Source of the DNA: UBA4744 sp963717135
Lineage (GTDB): Bacteria; Actinomycetota; Acidimicrobiia; Spongiisociales; UBA4744
Length of the DNA stretch: 64,000 nucleotides
Reading direction: 5' to 3'
Assembly (NCBI GenBank): GCA_963717135.1
Contig: CAVQVN010000002.1
Span: 124,001-188,000 of the forward strand
Positions within the stretch are counted from its first letter, which is position 1. Each line of letters opens with the position of its first letter. The translations under genes were made by a program, and so were the position numbers. Under the pieces are notes generated by a model. That model had not been told where the DNA came from. It saw only the letters and a list, made by a program, of their open reading frames with translations, and searched no databases. Of this stretch, positions 63,818-64,000 are shown in pieces.

Positions 63818-64000
63818 TCAGCTCACCGTTTTGCGATACACGCGAATTGCCAGCGGCACGAAGATGATCATGATGGCCAGCGCCCAGCCAAGAGAAAGCA
63901 GAACCTGGCCCTCCACCGTGGGAGCATTGGCTACCGCTTGAGCGAGTTGATCCGCATTCATCCCCGGCACGTAATCGGCCAGAGCCTCGCGGCCCAGCAT
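63818..64000 (-). CDS. C-terminal end of an ABC-2-type transporter permease
   Basis: Only the last 60 residues are inside the window. They contain one hydrophobic helix (VLLSLGWALAIMIIFVPLAI) and the ending RVYRKTVS, the typical close of DrrB-type permeases whose last helix ends in PLAxRxYR. The start lies beyond 64000, so the ATG at 64000 need not be the real one. The partner ATPase is not visible. Confidence 0.7.
   Translation of the reverse strand: MLGREALADYVPGMNADQLAQAVANAPTVEGQVLLSLGWALAIMIIFVPLAIRVYRKTVS

Overview
The window is a high-GC bacterial chromosome segment. The gene order coaBC-metK-priA-def-fmt-rsmB-rpe, a PriA without a usable Walker A motif, an acidic tail on IF3 and many start codons sitting 6-10 bases behind a TAnnCT box all point to Actinomycetota. 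I infer a deep lineage such as Acidimicrobiia, from general resemblance only; the 16S gene at 33235-34764 can settle it.

Layout. 1-18847 is a dense, almost entirely plus-strand housekeeping block. It runs coaBC (5' cut), metK, priA, def, fmt, rsmB, rpe, a receiver-GGDEF regulator, an FMN riboswitch with ribD-ribE-ribBA-ribH, infC-rpmI-rplT, a SpoU methyltransferase, pheS-pheT, argF and mpg. Many neighbours overlap by 1-16 bases, so translational coupling is likely. 18848-30401 is accessory in character. It holds a SUKH-like protein, a MazF-type toxin-antitoxin pair beside a broken Doc toxin, an ECF sigma/anti-sigma/membrane-protein operon, an acyltransferase, a decayed tyrosine recombinase, small membrane proteins, a winged-helix regulator and a PASTA penicillin-binding protein. 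tyrS (30566) follows, flanked on both sides by heptanucleotide repeats. An alpha/beta hydrolase then lies divergent to the rRNA operon.

The rRNA operon (about 32905-39503) is the most striking part. The 16S, 23S and 5S genes are in order, with no tRNA in the spacer, and long complementary flanks form the 16S and 23S processing stems. The 23S gene is split by two apparent group I introns in the helix 69-71 region. The first (37256-37992, after E. coli position 1923, the I-CeuI target site) carries a LAGLIDADG endonuclease whose frame runs through the ribozyme core. The second (38021-38324, after position 1951) has no ORF. Only 28 bases of exon separate them.

39500-64000 is a looser mix of conserved single genes: an L,D-transpeptidase, an MBL hydrolase, an SSB-like protein, gamma-glutamyltransferase, SURF1, a YbaK-type deacylase, galactokinase, a His-tailed thioredoxin under a CsoR-like operator, pirin, a methyltransferase, a frameshifted MFS transporter, a TipAS-type MerR regulator with its operator, a large protein resembling a GT-B glycosyltransferase, a ceramidase-like membrane protein, an SDR, a ROK kinase and the end of an ABC permease. 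No tRNA gene or CRISPR array was seen.
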